Shown: one piece after another, positions 1 to 9,319 of the stretch
Layout: each line of letters opens with the position of its first letter
Position numbering within the stretch: position 1 is the stretch's first letter
Assembly (NCBI RefSeq): GCF_017377505.1
Contig: NZ_JAFREN010000004.1
Span: 293,803 to 357,802, forward strand
Direction: 5' to 3'
Length of the DNA: 64,000 bases
From: Enterococcus sp. DIV0212c
GTDB taxonomy: Bacteria > Bacillota > Bacilli > Lactobacillales > Enterococcaceae
Made by a program: the position numbers and the translations under genes
Notes under the pieces: model-generated
Database searches by the model: none
Told to the model about the DNA's origin: nothing
What the model saw: the letters and a program-made list of their open reading frames with translations, nothing else

Positions 1-428
1 ATTTTTCCTTTACTTAGAAACAGTTTTTGTTTTTCGTCTGCCACAATTACTTCTACATCTGCTGTTTGATGCTTCGTTAATCTTACCTTCACCTGTGTAT
101 CATCGACATTTACAATTTCTTGTAAGGAAGATCTAGCAATTGATTCTAATGTATGCAATGGCAGATTGATCTGTCCCATGTCTTTTTTTATGTGTATTTC
201 TTTTTTGGTGATTGGTTTGAATAAAACTAGCACAAAAGCCAGCAACAATAATACTAATAGGGCAAACAAAACAATCTGATAAAAATAAAATAGCCAATCA
301 TATTGAAATAATAATTCTCGGAAAAAGGTAGTCACAACGCCTAAGTTTTCCACTTGAGAATACAAACCAACGATACCAAAAATACCTGCTATTAATAGTA
401 AAGAAATAAGACCTTTGATCACTCGCAT
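1..428 (-). CDS. amaP: AmaP-like alkaline shock response membrane anchor protein (3' end outside window)
   Basis: Reading the minus strand from the ATG at 428, an open frame of 142 codons runs off the left edge without a stop. The start has a strong GGAGGGG ribosome site. The product begins with one hydrophobic helix (about residues 4-22), a short extracytoplasmic loop, a second helix (about 48-70), then a soluble region with LESIARSSLQEIV and VRLTKHQTADVEV, which resembles the Asp23/Gls24-type domain. This two-helix plus Asp23-like layout is that of AmaP, which tethers Asp23/Gls24 stress proteins to the membrane in Firmicutes. The partner gene would be expected just beyond the window. A frame at 298-513 on the same strand is out of register and not a gene. 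Confidence 0.72.
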   Translation of the reverse strand, partial: MRVIKGLISLLLIAGIFGIVGLYSQVENLGVVTTFFRELLFQYDWLFYFYQIVLFALLVLLLLAFVLVLFKPITKKEIHIKKDMGQINLPLHTLESIARSSLQEIVNVDDTQVKVRLTKHQTADVEVIVADEKQKLFLSKGK

Positions 429-622
429 AGATTTTCCCCTCCAACGTTGCTTTTACTTTTGCAAAAGTTTTTTCCTTGTTTCTATGTTTAATGTTAAACG
501 CATTATCCAACAATTACAAAAGATACGCATGGGTTTTTGAGGATTTTCTGATTTTTTTCATGCTTTATATCCTCTATAAATACGACTATGAGTGTGTTCT
601 GGAGAGCATTTAAAATAAAAAA

Positions 623-728
623 AAAATAGTGTGCGAGACAAAAGTGAAAAGCACTTTTGTTTCACACACTAAATATGAATAAACGGTGGAAGCAGAAGTA
701 ACCTCTTCTGTCCCATCCTCTATTTTTT
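623..728 (-). terminator. Bipartite 3' element: conserved hairpin module plus intrinsic terminator
   Basis: Downstream of the peptide-binding lipoprotein gene (minus strand) the RNA can form a first hairpin with arms GGATGGGACAGAAG and CTTCTGCTTCCACC, then GTTTAT, then a second stem (positions 628-670) followed by a long U-tract at 617-627. The second stem is a typical intrinsic terminator. The first module recurs at 18.1 and 35.3 kb (see findings). The rest of 429-733 is AT-rich and holds the amaP upstream region. Confidence 0.75.
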
Positions 729-733
729 ACCTA

Positions 734-2377
734 CTAGTCAACATGAGCTAAGCGATAAGAGACTGTTCTCCCAAAAGGAAAAACTTGTAAGTCTTTTAAT
801 CGATCTGCTTTCAAATAGCCAATTGCTCCTTGATAAAGCGGCAAAACAGCTGCATCTTTTTCGATCAGTGTTTCTTCCAGCTCTTTCAATTTATCCCAGC
901 GTTTTTCTGGTTCATTGGCTAAAGTGATTCGGGCATCGTTCAAACCTTTATCGTACTCTGGGTTGTTATAACCTGAGGTATTCAAACCACTCTTAGAATC
1001 GTAAAATTCTAAGAAGTTGATTGGATCAGCATAATCCGGTGTCCATGTACCAAAAACTAGATCAAAGTTACTAGCTGTTTGTAAATCTAAACGGTTTTGC
1101 AATGGAACAGATTTCAACGTGATTTTTAGTCCTGGCAGATTTTGTTGTAATTGCCCTTGAACATACTCGATCGTCTTTTTCGCAAGAGCTGAGTCGGCTG
1201 AAAGTAATTCTAATTCGATTTCATCTTTGCCTAATTCTTTCTTAGCCGTTGCCCAACTTTGTTGCGCCTCTTTTAGATCAAATGGAAGGAAGTCTCCATT
1301 TTCTTTACGGAAGTCTTCCCCTGTTTCTGGGTCTTTCGCAAAATCTTTTGGTACAAAACCATTAATAGCTGTAGAACCGTCTCCTAAAATATCTTTTGTA
1401 AATGCTTCTTTATCGATTGCTTGTAAGATTGCTTTACGAGCATTGGCGTTTCCTGTTACTTCTCGTTTATGGTTAGGACTTAAATAACCAACCATCGCTT
1501 TAGGTGTAAAATGAGCTTGAGGTGAATCTTTATATTGCAGAGCATACGTATCTGCTAACACAGTGTAATCTAAATCACCTGCATCAAAAAGGTTCGTTCC
1601 TGTACCGATTTCTTTGACTACTTGCACATCGATCGTATCTAGTTTGACATTTTTTTGATCCCAATAATCTTTGTTTTTTGTTAGCTTCCAGTTTTCTGTA
1701 TTGCCATCCCAACCTGAAATCACGAATGGACCATTGCCAACAAAATTTTCTGCAGAAGTTCCATAAGCTTCGCCTTTTTCTTTGACGAATTTTTCATTTT
1801 TCGGCATAAATGGTGTTCCTACCAAGACTTGAGCTAAATATGGAATTGGGTATTCCAAGGTCATTTCTAGCGTTTGGTCATCAATAGCTTTAACCCCAAG
1901 TTCGTCTATTTTTGCTTGTCCCTCACGGATTTTACGACCGTTTTTGAAAATATCCATTTGGTTACTGCTGCTTGAACCGAAACTTGGATCAACAACGTTT
2001 TTAAAGGATGAAACAAAATCTCCAGCTACAACTGGATCACCATTGCTCCATTTGGTCTCTTTTAATTTGAATGTGTAGACTAACCCATCATCACTAACTG
2101 TTGGCTCGCTTGCTGCAATCCCTAATTCTGGATCATGGTTTTTGTCCATGCGATAAAGACCTTCAACAACTTGACCAATCATATCTGAGCTGTAAACATC
2201 TGTGTAATGCGCGCTGTCCAATGTTGAGAGTTCACCACCAGAAGCTACTTTGATCACTTGTTCCTGTGCTGAATTACCGCCATCTTTTTCATCAGATGAA
2301 TTTGTCCCTTTACCACCGCTACAAGCTGCCAATAATAAAGTCGCTGCTAAAACAAAAACGCCAAATTTTTTCTTCAT
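734..2377 (-). CDS. Oligopeptide ABC transporter substrate-binding lipoprotein (OppA family)
   Basis: A 547-residue extracytoplasmic solute-binding protein of the SBP_bac_5 (OppA/DppA) family. The signal peptide ends in the lipobox LLAAC, so Cys19 should be lipidated and the protein held on the outer face of the membrane. The family hallmarks are present: a STLDSAHYTD segment after the linker, WSNGDPVVAGDF, a NGPFVISGW motif, and a C-terminal FGTWTPDYADP region. Length is normal for the family. No permease or ATPase genes are next to it, so it is an orphan binding protein that presumably feeds an Opp system elsewhere, or may bind a peptide pheromone. It is paralogous to the lipoprotein at 52.5-54.1 kb. 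A fragment of the leader repeat described at 10.1 and 13.1 kb (GCTTTTATA) precedes its ribosome site. Confidence 0.9.
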   Translation of the reverse strand: MKKKFGVFVLAATLLLAACSGGKGTNSSDEKDGGNSAQEQVIKVASGGELSTLDSAHYTDVYSSDMIGQVVEGLYRMDKNHDPELGIAASEPTVSDDGLVYTFKLKETKWSNGDPVVAGDFVSSFKNVVDPSFGSSSSNQMDIFKNGRKIREGQAKIDELGVKAIDDQTLEMTLEYPIPYLAQVLVGTPFMPKNEKFVKEKGEAYGTSAENFVGNGPFVISGWDGNTENWKLTKNKDYWDQKNVKLDTIDVQVVKEIGTGTNLFDAGDLDYTVLADTYALQYKDSPQAHFTPKAMVGYLSPNHKREVTGNANARKAILQAIDKEAFTKDILGDGSTAINGFVPKDFAKDPETGEDFRKENGDFLPFDLKEAQQSWATAKKELGKDEIELELLSADSALAKKTIEYVQGQLQQNLPGLKITLKSVPLQNRLDLQTASNFDLVFGTWTPDYADPINFLEFYDSKSGLNTSGYNNPEYDKGLNDARITLANEPEKRWDKLKELEETLIEKDAAVLPLYQGAIGYLKADRLKDLQVFPFGRTVSYRLAHVD

Positions 2378-2490
2378 TACCTAATTCCTCCTCTTTATAA
2401 AAGCTGAACTGAACGCTTAGAGAAAACCAACTTAATTTCGTTTTTTAACTTTCAAGTGATTTATTTAATCGTTCTGTAAAGCTAGATGAT

Positions 2491-3204
2491 TTATAATTCT
2501 TCAACGACATAACGAAAAACTGCCATTTCTTGTTCTAAATAATCATAAGCAAAATCTGGATGCCACTGCACACCTAAAAAGGCGACGCTAGGATCTTTGC
2601 TTTCTACACCTTCAATAATCCCATCTTCACTAAAAGCAGTAACTTTTAATGTTTCTGCTAATTTTTTTACAGCTTGAAAATGAAACGAATTAACGGTTGT
2701 TTCTTTTCCATAGATTTTACGCAAAATACTCATTTCTTCTGTTCTAATCTGATGAGTGGGGATTTCTCTAGGTACCGGAACTTGCATGTGAGTAATTTTA
2801 GTAGCACTGATTTCTTGGTATAAACTACCTCCAAGAGCGACATTGACTAACTGCAAGCCGCGACACACTGCAAAGATCGGTTTTTTTTGAGCCAAAGCTT
2901 CTTTGATCAACGCTAATTCAAATTGATCTCTTTCATCAGATACCGTTGCCTCTTTTACTTGATTTACTTCTCCATACAATGTTGGCGAGACATTTTGTCC
3001 ACCAGCTAAAATCAACTTATCGATTTGACTCACGTACTCTTTTGCCAATTCAGGCGATCCTACAGGCAGCAATAACGGTAAGCCACCAGCATTTTGAACT
3101 GCTTTTACATAGCCGCAAGGAGTGTAACAGATCGGCAAATGGTATAATTTTGCCCCCGCATCTTCTATTTCATTTGCTGCAATTCCAATAATTGGCCGCC
3201 TCAA
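2491..3204 (-). CDS. Gamma-glutamyl-gamma-aminobutyrate hydrolase family protein (class I glutamine amidotransferase-like, peptidase C26)
   Basis: A 237-residue cytoplasmic hydrolase of the PuuD/peptidase C26 family. The nucleophile elbow is FAVCRGLQ (Cys114), and the catalytic His lies in GVQWHPD near residue 213. An LAGGQNVSP segment near residue 67 is the family's substrate-loop GG motif. Such enzymes cleave gamma-glutamyl amides; the actual substrate cannot be read from sequence. The start is a TTG preceded by GGAGTGATG; an in-frame stop lies just upstream, so no longer form is possible. It is followed 113 bp later by the peptide-binding lipoprotein on the same strand, which may hint at use of imported gamma-glutamyl peptides, but this is only inference. 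Confidence 0.85.
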   Translation of the reverse strand: MRRPIIGIAANEIEDAGAKLYHLPICYTPCGYVKAVQNAGGLPLLLPVGSPELAKEYVSQIDKLILAGGQNVSPTLYGEVNQVKEATVSDERDQFELALIKEALAQKKPIFAVCRGLQLVNVALGGSLYQEISATKITHMQVPVPREIPTHQIRTEEMSILRKIYGKETTVNSFHFQAVKKLAETLKVTAFSEDGIIEGVESKDPSVAFLGVQWHPDFAYDYLEQEMAVFRYVVEEL

Positions 3205-3449
3205 TCGACATCACTCCTTTTTACTTTCCGACAATAATTGTACCTAGTTTATCAGATATATATGGGAAAGGATAGTAGTAATAGAAACTGTGCGATAGTT
3301 TTTAACTATCACTAGTTACTTACTTTTTAATAGGAATGACTCTTTTCATTTTAACTCAACTTCGCTTAATCAGTAACTTTTATGCTTAGAATAAGTTATT
3401 TTCTGAATTTTCTAAACAAAGAGTTGTTGACAAGAGGAAAAACTGGTGG

Positions 3450-3711
3450 TAAAGTTATACAAAACAAAGAGCAGAAGAGTACCTTTATTGTTTCATTCAA
3501 GAGAGTCTTTGGTTGGTGGAAAAAGACAGAAGAATAAAGCGAACCACATCTGGGAGTTAACTTTTTGAATCGAAGAGTAGGAAAGTTCGGGAATGCCCGT
3601 TACAGCATTAGAAGTCTATGACTTCATGAGGTTATCGTTGTGAGACGATAATAAAAAAAGGTGGAACCACGAATTTTACGTCCTTTGGCTTAATTGCCAA
3701 AGGACTTTTTG
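3450..3711 (+). promoter_or_regulatory. T-box leader 1 (probable histidine specifier)
   Basis: A complete T-box leader. The basal helix of stem I pairs AAAGTTA at about 3451 with TAACTTT at about 3557. An upper helix pairs CTTTATT with AATAAAG and is capped by GGTTGGTG. The AGTA/GAA specifier-loop signature is present and is followed by CCACATCTG; CAC at 3545-3547 is the proposed specifier. The T-box motif AGGTGGAACCACGA is at 3659-3672. The terminator pairs 3680-3689 with 3696-3705 and ends in a U-run. If the codon directly abuts GAA, the specifier would instead read CCA (Pro). The next T-box shares CACATCTG, which favours His. Confidence 0.85.
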
Positions 3712-3806
3712 TTGTGAATCACTGTGATTGGCCAAAGGACAGAGCAGATGATGAACAATACTTGGCGACCAACGGGAGAGAAGTTTCCCTACTAGCGAAT
3801 CACCAT
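3711..3806 (+). repeat. Dispersed intergenic repeat, copy A (about 95 bp)
   Basis: The segment starts GTGAATCAC and contains TACTTGGCGAC, GGGAGAGAAGTT and CTAG-GAA-CACCA. The same order of blocks recurs in inverse orientation at 37126-37225. A partial tail copy (CTAGTGAATGACCAAACG) follows at about 3848-3866. It sits between the two T-box leaders, carries no ORF, and may be a mobile or structured RNA-level element. Confidence 0.6.
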
Positions 3807-3954
3807 CAAGTTACACTACAACCAAGTACAGAAGCGAAAGAACCTTGCTAGTGAATGACCAAACGTATTACATCTAACAACACATGAAAACAAACTATTA
3901 AAAAAATTTCCATCAACCATTCTAACAAAATCAAAACACATAAACAGAACAAGT

Positions 3955-4204
3955 AATCAAAGACAATTTCCTGACAGAGACTTTTTTATTCGCTGAGAAA
4001 AAAAGCTGGAAACCTTTGCTGAACACATCTGTTTCGGTCATCTTCTGAAGCTAGTAGGAAGATGCGGGATTCTCCGTTATCAGAAAAGAATCTTTAGTTA
4101 CATGAAAGATTCCAATGAGGTTGATACTGTAAAGTATTGACAAATTGAGGTGGAACCACGATTATTTCGTCCTCTTGGCTGATTGGCCGAGGGGGCTTTT
4201 TGTT
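3955..4204 (+). promoter_or_regulatory. T-box leader 2, tandem, with atypical stem I (histidine specifier CAC)
   Basis: A second T-box element lies directly upstream of the amino-acid ABC operon. It has GAA-CAC-ATCTG (specifier CAC at 4024-4026), the AGTAGGAAG...CCGTTA stem II/IIA-B signature, AGGTGGAACCACGA at 4148-4161, and a terminator pairing 4171-4179 with 4186-4194 followed by U residues to 4204. Unlike leader 1, no GGTTGGTG-type distal loop is visible; the apical part of stem I looks shortened. Tandem T-boxes read by the same tRNA are known in Firmicutes and sharpen the response. Confidence 0.8.
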
Positions 4205-4242
4205 TATTCTCACAAAAAAAATTAATAACTGGAGGAAAAAAT

Positions 4243-4884
4243 ATGAACTACATTTTAGAAATCATGCCGGCTTTACTGGACGGTGCAACTATGACCTTGA
4301 AAGTATTTATTTTTACACTATTAGGCTCGATTCCACTTGGGATCATCGTGGCTTTTGCTTTACAGACAAATTTTAAGCCGTTAACTTTTTTGATCAATAT
4401 CTATATTTGGCTAATGCGAGGAACGCCTTTATTATTACAACTGATTTTTGTTTTTTATGGTTTGCCATTGATTGGAATCGTCTTTGAGCGTTATGATGCA
4501 GCCTTGTTTGCTTTTATTTTAAATTATGCAGCTTATTTTGCAGAAATTTTTCGCGGCGGGATTCAATCAATTCCAGAAGGACAATATGAAGCAGCCAAAG
4601 TTTTACGTTTAACACGCTTTCAAACTGTTTCAAGAATTATTTTACCTCAAGTGATCAAAGTTGTTTTACCCTCTATCGGTAATGAAGTCATCAATTTGGT
4701 TAAAGATACCTCGTTGATTTACGTACTTGGTTTAGGAGATTTGTTACGTGCAGGAAAAATCGCGATGAGCCGTGATGTGAGTTTATTGCCATTAGTTTTA
4801 GTTGGTGTTATTTATCTATTGTTAACTGCTGTATTGACGTTGGCTTCAAAAAAATTGGAAAAACATTATCAATATTATAAATAA
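4243..4884 (+). CDS. Polar amino-acid ABC transporter permease (HisM/GlnP family)
   Basis: A 213-residue inner-membrane permease. The ATG at 4243 is chosen because it follows GGAGGAAAAA and because the longer frame from 4183 begins inside the T-box terminator. About five hydrophobic helices are visible, and the family's cytoplasmic EAA loop is clear (GQYEAAKVLRLTRFQTVSRIILPQ in part, around residues 125-145). It is the first gene of a permease-ATPase-binding protein operon (next gene 85 bp downstream). The upstream tandem T-boxes imply induction when a cognate uncharged tRNA accumulates, most likely tRNA-His, so histidine uptake is the best guess. The substrate is inferred from the leader, not from the protein. 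Confidence 0.9.
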   Translation: MNYILEIMPALLDGATMTLKVFIFTLLGSIPLGIIVAFALQTNFKPLTFLINIYIWLMRGTPLLLQLIFVFYGLPLIGIVFERYDAALFAFILNYAAYFAEIFRGGIQSIPEGQYEAAKVLRLTRFQTVSRIILPQVIKVVLPSIGNEVINLVKDTSLIYVLGLGDLLRAGKIAMSRDVSLLPLVLVGVIYLLLTAVLTLASKKLEKHYQYYK

Positions 4885-4969
4885 TCAAAACGTAATGTAG
4901 TATCGTTATCTATTTTTCAGTCGAAGTTAAATGAGTCTGTTCAGATTTTAAATTTAGGAGGAAACCATT

Positions 4970-5605
4970 ATGTTAGTAATTAAAAATTTAATCAAAAGTT
5001 TTGACGGTCGACGAATTATTGACCAATTGAATTTAGAAATAAAAGATGGCGAAATTTTAACAATTGTAGGGCCTTCAGGTGGTGGAAAAACAACTTTACT
5101 ACGTTGTTTGGCCGGACTAGAATCCATTGATTCTGGTGAATTGACGATGGACGGTGTGCCATTCAATCCTGTTGAAATGGACAATGCGGATCAAGTAGTC
5201 GGGATCGTTTTTCAAGATTTCCAATTATTCCCTCATCTTTCTGTATTAGACAACATAACATTGGCTCCAACGTTGGCTTTGAAACAATCAAAAGAAGCTA
5301 GCGAGAAAGAAGCGATCGACCTACTGACAAAATTTGGTTTAGGCGGAAAAGAAAAACTCTACCCTTATCAATTGTCTGGTGGTCAAAAACAACGGGTCGC
5401 TCTTGCTCGAGCTCTTGCCATGAAACCAAAAGTTTTAGGTTACGATGAACCTACGAGCGCTCTTGATCCTGAATTGCGTCAACAAGTTGAAGAAGTGATT
5501 CTAACCCTAAAAGAGCAAGGAATGACACAAATCGTAGTCACTCATGATATGAATTTTGCTGAAAATATTGCTGATAACTTACTGAAAGTCACTCCCGTTC
5601 AGTAG
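4970..5605 (+). CDS. Polar amino-acid ABC transporter ATP-binding protein (GlnQ/HisP family)
   Basis: A 211-residue cytoplasmic ATPase that energises the importer. Walker A is GPSGGGKTT (about residues 35-43), the Q-loop is FQDFQLFPH, the signature is LSGGQKQRVALARAL, Walker B is VLGYDEPTSALD, and the switch His is in VVTHDMNFA. It is slightly shorter than typical 240-residue members because the C-terminus ends soon after the H-loop. RBS GGAGG precedes the ATG. The binding-protein gene starts 14 bp after its stop, indicating translational coupling within one operon. Confidence 0.93.
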   Translation: MLVIKNLIKSFDGRRIIDQLNLEIKDGEILTIVGPSGGGKTTLLRCLAGLESIDSGELTMDGVPFNPVEMDNADQVVGIVFQDFQLFPHLSVLDNITLAPTLALKQSKEASEKEAIDLLTKFGLGGKEKLYPYQLSGGQKQRVALARALAMKPKVLGYDEPTSALDPELRQQVEEVILTLKEQGMTQIVVTHDMNFAENIADNLLKVTPVQ

Positions 5606-5619
5606 AAAGGACACCTTAT

Positions 5620-6438
5620 ATGAAGAAAAAAAACTATCTCGTACTTGCCATAGCTGCTTTAATAGCTATTCTTTCGATAGCCGGTTGCGGCAGAAAAAAA
5701 ACGGATGCAGATCAATGGTCGCGGATTGCTTCTGAAAAACGGGTGATCGTCGGTTTAGATGATTCGTTTGTACCGATGGGCTTTCAAAACAAGGCTGGTG
5801 ACATTATCGGTTTTGATGTTGATCTAGCTCGAGCAGTATTTGATTTATACGGAATCACCGTCGATTTCCAGCCTATTGACTGGTCCATGAAAGAAAATGA
5901 GCTGCAAAATCAAACGATCGACTTAATTTGGAATGGTTATTCTAAAAGTGCAGAACGGGAAGAAAAAGTGCTGTTTAGTGATGAATATATGAAAAATGAA
6001 CAAGTCGTTGTCTCTTTGAAGAAAAATAATATCAATAGCTTTGCTGACATGAAAGGAAAAATTTTAGGCGCTCAAAATGGTTCTTCCGGCTACAATAGTT
6101 TTGAAGTACAGCCTGAAATTTTGAAAAACCTCGTCAAAGATCAAACTGCGATTTTATATGACGGGTTTAATGAAGCATTTATGGACTTGAAATCTGGGCG
6201 GATCGATGGTTTATTGATTGATCGTGTTTATGCAAATTATTACTTGTCGCATGAAGATAATTTAGCTGACTATTCTATTGTTAGCGGTAGTTTTGAAAGT
6301 GAAGCATTTGCTGTTGGTTTGAGGAAATCTGATAAAGTTTTGGCTGAAAAAATCAATGCAGCTTTTAAAGAACTAAGAAAATCTGGTAAACTTAGCGAAA
6401 TTTCTAAAGAATGGTTTGGAGAAGATGTAACGAAATAA
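5620..6438 (+). CDS. Amino-acid ABC transporter substrate-binding lipoprotein (SBP_bac_3)
   Basis: A 272-residue binding protein. The signal peptide ends in LSIAGC, so Cys23 is the lipid anchor. The mature part is a type-II two-lobed fold: VIVGLDDSFVPMGF at the start of lobe 1, GFDVDLARAVFDLYGI, then LIWNGYSKSAEREEKVLFS, a lobe-2 core beginning KGKILGAQNGSSG, and the return FAVGLRKSDK. These are the canonical blocks of the HisJ/GlnH family, which bind polar amino acids. It is the last gene of the T-box-controlled operon and ends just before a strong terminator. Histidine specificity is inferred only from the leader specifier codons. Confidence 0.92.
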   Translation: MKKKNYLVLAIAALIAILSIAGCGRKKTDADQWSRIASEKRVIVGLDDSFVPMGFQNKAGDIIGFDVDLARAVFDLYGITVDFQPIDWSMKENELQNQTIDLIWNGYSKSAEREEKVLFSDEYMKNEQVVVSLKKNNINSFADMKGKILGAQNGSSGYNSFEVQPEILKNLVKDQTAILYDGFNEAFMDLKSGRIDGLLIDRVYANYYLSHEDNLADYSIVSGSFESEAFAVGLRKSDKVLAEKINAAFKELRKSGKLSEISKEWFGEDVTK

Positions 6439-6463
6439 AGGTTGCACTTTCTACTATAAAAGC

Positions 6464-6508
6464 AAAAGAAGCCTTGAGACATTTTCTGATTGTCTCAAGG
6501 CTTCTTTT
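6464..6508. terminator. Bidirectional intrinsic terminator
   Basis: A perfect 18-bp inverted repeat (6464-6481 with 6491-6508), AAAAGAAGCCTTGAGACA and its complement, has A-runs and T-runs on both sides. It can end both the plus-strand ABC operon and the convergent minus-strand flavoprotein gene. Confidence 0.9.
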
Positions 6509-6513
6509 ATTTT

Positions 6514-7119
6514 TTAACCTAAATATTTACTCGTTACATCAACCAAACGTTTTGTTTGGTCTTGGATTGCAGCTTTCACTTCATCCGCTTTCAGCATATT
6601 TCCTTCTCCGTCGATTGAAGCACTTGTTCCATAAGGATTACCACCTGCTGCAAAAGTTGATGGATTCACGTATCCTGCTGGTACGATGATTGCGCCCCAA
6701 TGTTGCATTACAGTATAAATCCCTTGAATAACTTGTTCTTGTCCGCCATTTGGGTTTTGTGCAGAAGAGAATGCTGTTACAAATTTATTAGCTAATTTAC
6801 CTTGTGCCCAAAGTCCGCCTTGTAAATCAAAGAATTGTTTTAATTGGCTAGCCATTACACCGAAACGTGATGGTGAAGAGAAGATGTACGCATCTGCCCA
6901 TAATAAGTCATCACTTGTAACTTCTGGAATATCCGCACTCGCTTCTACGTTTTTACGCCAAGCTGGATTAGAATCGATTGCCACATCGGGAGCCAATTCG
7001 TGAACTTTTCTTAAACGAACTTCTGCACCATTTGCTTCAGCTGCTTCTTTGGCCCATGTTACCATTTGTGTACCTGTTCCTGTTGAACTATAATAAGCGA
7101 TTAATAATTTTGTTGTCAT
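6514..7119 (-). CDS. WrbA-type NAD(P)H:quinone oxidoreductase (flavodoxin-like)
   Basis: A 201-residue FMN protein of the WrbA/type IV NAD(P)H:quinone oxidoreductase family, which reduces quinones by two electrons and limits redox cycling. The phosphate-binding loop is YYSSTGTGTQM near residue 8, the family's SPSRFGVMASQLKQF is near residue 82, and FSSAQNPNGGQE near 115 corresponds to the flavin-contacting loop. A start five codons upstream is possible, but GGAGG lies within that extension and positions the ATG at 7119. It is monocistronic and convergent with the ABC operon. Confidence 0.9.
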   Translation of the reverse strand: MTTKLLIAYYSSTGTGTQMVTWAKEAAEANGAEVRLRKVHELAPDVAIDSNPAWRKNVEASADIPEVTSDDLLWADAYIFSSPSRFGVMASQLKQFFDLQGGLWAQGKLANKFVTAFSSAQNPNGGQEQVIQGIYTVMQHWGAIIVPAGYVNPSTFAAGGNPYGTSASIDGEGNMLKADEVKAAIQDQTKRLVDVTSKYLG

Positions 7120-7285
7120 GATTTTTTCCTCCAATAACTGTTGTTTTCTTATCTACATTTATATACTAACAAAAAGTAAGTGAAACTGCAAGAGATTTAA
7201 CTTACTAAAAATAAGTATTTTTCAAAACCATAATTTCTTACCAAAAAAAAACCGCAATAAGCACACTGCTCATCACGATTTCTTC

Positions 7286-7603
7286 TTATCTATAACTATT
7301 ATCCTTACTGTCTCCATCCCAAACTGACATTCCTTCTGAAACAGAAACAACATTGTATCCATAATTTTCAAGAAATGAACACGCATGTTCTGAACGAACT
7401 CCATGTTGGCAAATAACATAATGCGGCTTTTCCCGATCAATTTCTGACATAGCCTCTGGTAATGTGGATAAAGGGTAATTTTTCGCAGTAACAATATGTC
7501 CTTCTGCAAACTCATCCACCTCTCGAACATCAATGATCGAAACTGGTTCGTTGACTGTTAATTCAATTAATTCTTTTAATTCCTTGACTGATACTCTTTT
7601 CAT
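7286..7603 (-). CDS. Single-domain rhodanese-like protein
   Basis: A 105-residue rhodanese homology domain protein. IIDVREVDEFAEGHI near residue 23 is the classical CH2A region, and the active-site loop is VICQHGVRSEHA with Cys near residue 64 available for persulfide formation. The loop length (about six residues) matches sulfurtransferases rather than Cdc25-like phosphatases. It would move sulfane sulfur in the cytoplasm; the acceptor is unknown. It lies alone between the flavoprotein and the beta-glucoside operon. Confidence 0.88.
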   Translation of the reverse strand: MKRVSVKELKELIELTVNEPVSIIDVREVDEFAEGHIVTAKNYPLSTLPEAMSEIDREKPHYVICQHGVRSEHACSFLENYGYNVVSVSEGMSVWDGDSKDNSYR

Positions 7604-7740
7604 CTAAATACGATTCCTCCTACAGCTTTTTCAAATCATTCGATCGAATAATCGTCAAATTCGCCTCATTAGCAGTATACCACTGTTCGTTCCCACAACA
7701 ACAATTTACTGACTTTTTTATGAATTAGATTAAAAAATAA

Positions 7741-7781
7741 AAAAACTAGGTATAACTTTTAAAGTCATACCTAGTTTTTTT

Positions 7782-7782
<1 letters not shown>
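7741..7782 (-). terminator. Intrinsic terminator of the licT beta-glucoside operon
   Basis: AAACTAGGTAT (7743-7753) pairs with ATACCTAGTTT (7768-7778), with A/T runs on both sides. It sits immediately after the GH1 stop codon on the minus strand. Confidence 0.88.
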
Positions 7783-9251
<1,469 letters not shown>

Positions 9252-9319
9252 TCATTTCTCCTTATCAAAAATATTAGAAACAATGTTCCTTGCGTTTATC
9301 TATTCTATTTAGCCATGTA

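Noticed and set aside
298-513. 71-codon minus-strand frame near the left edge
   Set aside because: It is out of frame with the amaP-like gene, whose membrane helices and ribosome site are clear.
3200-3450. Possible extra leader or small gene before the first T-box
   Set aside because: Only AT-rich sequence with no ORF or hairpin beyond the T-box promoter region.
4183-4242. N-terminal extension of the amino-acid permease
   Set aside because: It begins in the T-box terminator hairpin and lacks a ribosome site; the ATG at 4243 has one.
7273-7533. 86-codon frame overlapping the rhodanese gene
   Set aside because: Shifted frame of a gene with an intact active-site motif; composition is not protein-like.
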